A stretch of 7,503 nucleotides of DNA, from contig QMKU01000056.1 of the NCBI GenBank assembly GCA_003646525.1, positions 1 through 7,503 on the forward strand. The letters are read 5' to 3'. The position numbers were made by a program, and so were the translations under genes. Positions 5,396-7,503 of the stretch are shown here, in pieces. Under the pieces are notes generated by a model. The model was not told where the DNA came from and did not search any database. It was given only the letters and a program-made list of their open reading frames with translations. This DNA comes from Campylobacterota bacterium (lineage in GTDB: Bacteria; Campylobacterota; Campylobacteria; Campylobacterales; Sulfurovaceae). Numbering within the stretch: the first letter of the stretch is position 1; the number at the start of each line of letters is the position of its first letter.

Positions 5396-6901
5396 TTAAA
5401 ACACATAATCAATATAGATGCGTGCATCTACAAAATCGTCACTGACTGTCTCAAAAGAGTAGCCATGTATGTTTTGATACGCAACAAAGTTATAATCTGT
5501 ATCGAAATCATCATAGGCAATTCTAAATTGGATACTGAGACCATCCATTTGTGTAAAGATGCCAAAATTCGACTCTTTTGTAAAAGAGTAACGCAAATCA
5601 AAGGTCGCTTCGCTCCTGTCCTGTGCAGCATCTATCATCCAAGCTTCATCGGGCATATTGTATTGAGCATATCGAAAACGAATGACAGTGCTTTTGAGTA
5701 TCTTCAATGCTCCTAGATCAAACTGTGCCCCTACACCTAGCGACTTGGTTCCAGCAAGCTCTGAATCTTGAACTTGAAAAGAGTTAAACATCTGAGGTGT
5801 ACCCCAACGCACGAAGAGTGTTCCTCCATCATAAGAGCTTTCATTGTAGCTTACTTCATTATAACTAAAGAAAAAGAGCATTCCATTTGATGTTGAAGCC
5901 TGTGCTTTTAGACCATAGAACCATGTGTCTACATCTCCAGCCACACTATTACCTACATCCTGTTGATTGCTGTATTGTCCTGCTAGAGTGATTTTCCATG
6001 CATCAGAAGGATTGAAATTGTATTGACCATAGAGATATAGTGTATTGACAAAATCATTCACATAATAATCCCAAGCCTCTACACTCCAGTTATCACGCGT
6101 GTAAATGGCACCAATCATTGGCATCTCTTTGTCTTCGCCTGAGTAGTTTCCGCTCGAATCATAATGAGTTGGATCATAGGATCCTCTTATGTTATTTTCT
6201 GATCCTGTATCGATACATTGCCCCGTAACATCCACAGCGCCACAGCCAGTTTTGACACGCGCAGACCTGACCATATCCCGAAAAACAATATCATTTCTAT
6301 CTTTGAGACTGCTAATATAAGCAAGATTAAGTTGCAAGTTTTTGATGGAAGTATTTTCATAGATCATACCCTCATGGGTAAAGGGTGTCATACGAATATT
6401 AGATAGAGAGACAAATCGATAGCTTGGCATCTCCTGCCGTCCTACTTTGACGAGATGCACATCTTTTTGGAACTTCACAAAAGCTTCGCCCAAAACAGTA
6501 TAAGCATCTTGTCCGCCATCTTTTTCATAAAGACCCCCTAGACCTTTTCTGTCGTCAGGATTGCTGCCTATAGGATTGGAGGTGTAAAAGGTAGCTCCTA
6601 CAGAGGTATAGTATAGGGGTGCAGTTTCATATCCAAGGTATCCACCCAATGCAGAGTAAGCCTGCACGCTTTCATCGGCTACATTACTGGCACTATCTTC
6701 GATAGTATGATAATTGTTGTTCCGGTTCTGAGCCCCATATCGAATCAAACCTTTTATTTTACCTTTTGTGAAAGCATCGGCAATATTATCTATGGAGGGA
6801 CTCTGCTCTGTTTTGGTGTGCATATCGACCGAACTTGCACATACTTGAGATCCGAGAATAAACAGAGTTGATATGGCACTCATATAGTGTATTTTTCTCA
6901 T
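5396..6901 (-). CDS. OprD-family outer-membrane porin
   Basis: This 501-residue protein begins with a signal peptide (MRKIHYMSAISTLFILGSQVCA, cleavage likely after VCA at residue 22) and ends in the aromatic beta-signal YIDYVF with terminal Phe, as outer-membrane barrels do. Features of Campylobacterota OprD-like porins are seen: KGLIRYGAQNR (50-60), GGYLGYETAPLYYTSVGATFYTS (86-108, split across two strands), LGEAFVKF (137-144), VKVGRQEMPSYRF (151-163) and IRMTPFTHEG (169-178), followed by many alternating aromatic beta-strands. A cysteine pair, C220 and C229, lies in a polar region that is probably an external loop. OprD-type channels pass small anions or nutrients; the gene follows a DASS permease by 10 bases, so dicarboxylate passage is a reasonable guess. 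GGAG lies six bases before the ATG and favours this start over the internal Met7. The substrate is unknown. Confidence 0.88.
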   Translation of the reverse strand: MRKIHYMSAISTLFILGSQVCASSVDMHTKTEQSPSIDNIADAFTKGKIKGLIRYGAQNRNNNYHTIEDSASNVADESVQAYSALGGYLGYETAPLYYTSVGATFYTSNPIGSNPDDRKGLGGLYEKDGGQDAYTVLGEAFVKFQKDVHLVKVGRQEMPSYRFVSLSNIRMTPFTHEGMIYENTSIKNLQLNLAYISSLKDRNDIVFRDMVRSARVKTGCGAVDVTGQCIDTGSENNIRGSYDPTHYDSSGNYSGEDKEMPMIGAIYTRDNWSVEAWDYYVNDFVNTLYLYGQYNFNPSDAWKITLAGQYSNQQDVGNSVAGDVDTWFYGLKAQASTSNGMLFFFSYNEVSYNESSYDGGTLFVRWGTPQMFNSFQVQDSELAGTKSLGVGAQFDLGALKILKSTVIRFRYAQYNMPDEAWMIDAAQDRSEATFDLRYSFTKESNFGIFTQMDGLSIQFRIAYDDFDTDYNFVAYQNIHGYSFETVSDDFVDARIYIDYVF

Positions 6902-6907
6902 TATATG

Positions 6908-6914
6908 CTCCTTA
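6908..6914 (-). promoter_or_regulatory. Stop/Shine-Dalgarno fusion TAAGGAG at the transporter-porin junction
   Basis: The permease stop TAA (6914-6912) runs into GGAG (6911-6908), six bases before the porin ATG. This is the same arrangement as within the sdh operon and indicates that permease and porin are co-transcribed and translationally coupled. Confidence 0.8.
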
Positions 6915-7503
6915 TATCACTAGCAGTATCCACGCTGTGCCCACTGTGAGGAAGATGACTGTGTTTAGCAGAGTGACAATACCGCCAATCTTGTATATTT
7001 CACCTGCTTCTAGGTAGCCACTACCTGCATAAATCACATTTGCAGAGGATCCTTGTGGTGTAATGATGGCATTGAAGTTTGTTGCAAAAAGAAGCATCAA
7101 GGCCATGAGTTCTGCTGGTACGCCTGCCTCGATAGCCACACCTAGAAATACAGTGAAAAGTGCTAGCATCTGGGCTGTCTGCGATACAAAGAAGTAGTGT
7201 ATCAAAACATAAGTTATGATAAGCGCTACATAAGTTACGGGCCATGACAAGCCCTCTACCATCGATGCAGCATTGTCTCCTATCCACCCCATAAATCCAA
7301 ATTTATTGAGATAAACAGACATCGCATAAAGTATGGCGAACCAGACGAGTGTCCCTAGAGCCTGACCCTCTCCGCCAAGATCTTTCATCGTAAAAATATT
7401 TGTCAGCATCAAAATACCTAGACCGAGAAAAGCTACAGCCGTTTTGTTGATCTCAGGTATGAAAGAGGAGGCGATCCATAAACTGACCATGCCTATAAAT
7501 ACA
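6912..7503 (-). CDS. DASS (SLC13) family dicarboxylate/anion transporter, C-terminal fragment, cut by window edge
   Basis: The frame is open to the right edge (reading V-F-I-G before the first visible Met at 7490), so this is the last 196 or so residues of a protein normally about 450-500 long. It is very hydrophobic with roughly five or six membrane helices. It resembles the bacterial CitT/plastid 2-oxoglutarate-malate translocator branch of the divalent anion:sodium symporter family: GTLVWFAILYAM (about 7326-7352), IHYFFVSQTAQM (about 7164-7199) and TPQGSSANVIYAGSGY (7014-7061), the last corresponding to the conserved substrate/ion-site loop in the C-terminal half. Likely substrates are C4-dicarboxylates or 2-oxoglutarate, carried across the inner membrane; exact substrate and coupling ion cannot be read from this fragment. 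It precedes the porin gene in an operon. The N-terminal half and promoter lie outside the window. Confidence 0.88.
   Translation of the reverse strand, partial: VFIGMVSLWIASSFIPEINKTAVAFLGLGILMLTNIFTMKDLGGEGQALGTLVWFAILYAMSVYLNKFGFMGWIGDNAASMVEGLSWPVTYVALIITYVLIHYFFVSQTAQMLALFTVFLGVAIEAGVPAELMALMLLFATNFNAIITPQGSSANVIYAGSGYLEAGEIYKIGGIVTLLNTVIFLTVGTAWILLVI

Noticed and set aside
6836..6841. Cys21 of the porin as a lipoprotein cysteine
   Set aside because: The preceding residues G-S-Q-V do not form a lipobox, and the protein has a beta-barrel C-terminus; VCA fits signal peptidase I better.
7021..7287. Second minus-strand frame inside the DASS gene (88 codons)
   Set aside because: It overlaps the clearly coding transporter frame, and its translation is cysteine-rich and unlike any known protein.
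1..7503. tRNA, rRNA, CRISPR array, insertion sequence or attachment site
   Set aside because: Intergenic gaps are all under 170 bases and contain only the promoters and hairpins listed; no repeat-spacer pattern, cloverleaf or transposase was seen.

Overview
The window looks like chromosomal DNA from a free-living member of the Campylobacterota (Sulfurimonas/Sulfurovum-like). The evidence is a three-gene succinate dehydrogenase/fumarate reductase operon ending in an HdrB-like CCG-domain subunit instead of haem anchors, a short Campylobacterota-type ThiL, an OprD-family porin, and AT-rich intergenic DNA whose promoters have clear -10 boxes but poor -35 boxes. The genus is an inference; no rRNA or other marker is present.

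Layout, left to right. (1) Positions 1-141, minus strand: the first 47 codons of a gene that leaves the window, recognisable as the start of an AAA-ATPase-like/PD-(D/E)XK family protein (DUF1703 type). (2) 261-644, minus: a one-iron superoxide reductase with its own extended -10 promoter, flanked on both sides by GC-rich hairpins with TGCCC/GGGCA cores. (3) 805-4428, minus: sdhA-sdhB-sdhE, transcribed from a compact 109-bp divergent promoter region. (4) 4577-5395, plus: thiL, thiamine-monophosphate kinase, the only plus-strand gene. (5) 5396-6901, minus: an OprD-like outer-membrane porin whose stop codon directly abuts that of thiL. (6) 6912 to the right edge, minus: the C-terminal part of a DASS-family dicarboxylate/anion transporter, 10 bp upstream of the porin and probably co-transcribed with it.

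How the genes could work together (inference): the porin and DASS permease form a plausible outer/inner membrane route for C4-dicarboxylates such as succinate, fumarate or malate. The SdhABE complex next door interconverts succinate and fumarate with the quinone pool. SdhB has four cysteines in both ferredoxin motifs, so it can hold two [4Fe-4S] clusters in place of the usual [4Fe-4S] plus [3Fe-4S]. SdhE has two full CCG domains. SdhA has no Tat leader, and an upstream in-frame stop rules one out, so the complex should face the cytoplasm, unlike the periplasmic methylmenaquinol:fumarate reductase MfrABE. The superoxide reductase fits a microaerophilic or anaerobic respiratory lifestyle.

No tRNA, rRNA, CRISPR array, insertion sequence or clear phage gene was seen. 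No wholly new system is evident. The most notable points are the SOR active-site substitutions, the class-E Sdh architecture, the repeated TAAGGAG stop/Shine-Dalgarno fusions, the symmetric divergent promoter and the structured element downstream of sdhE.
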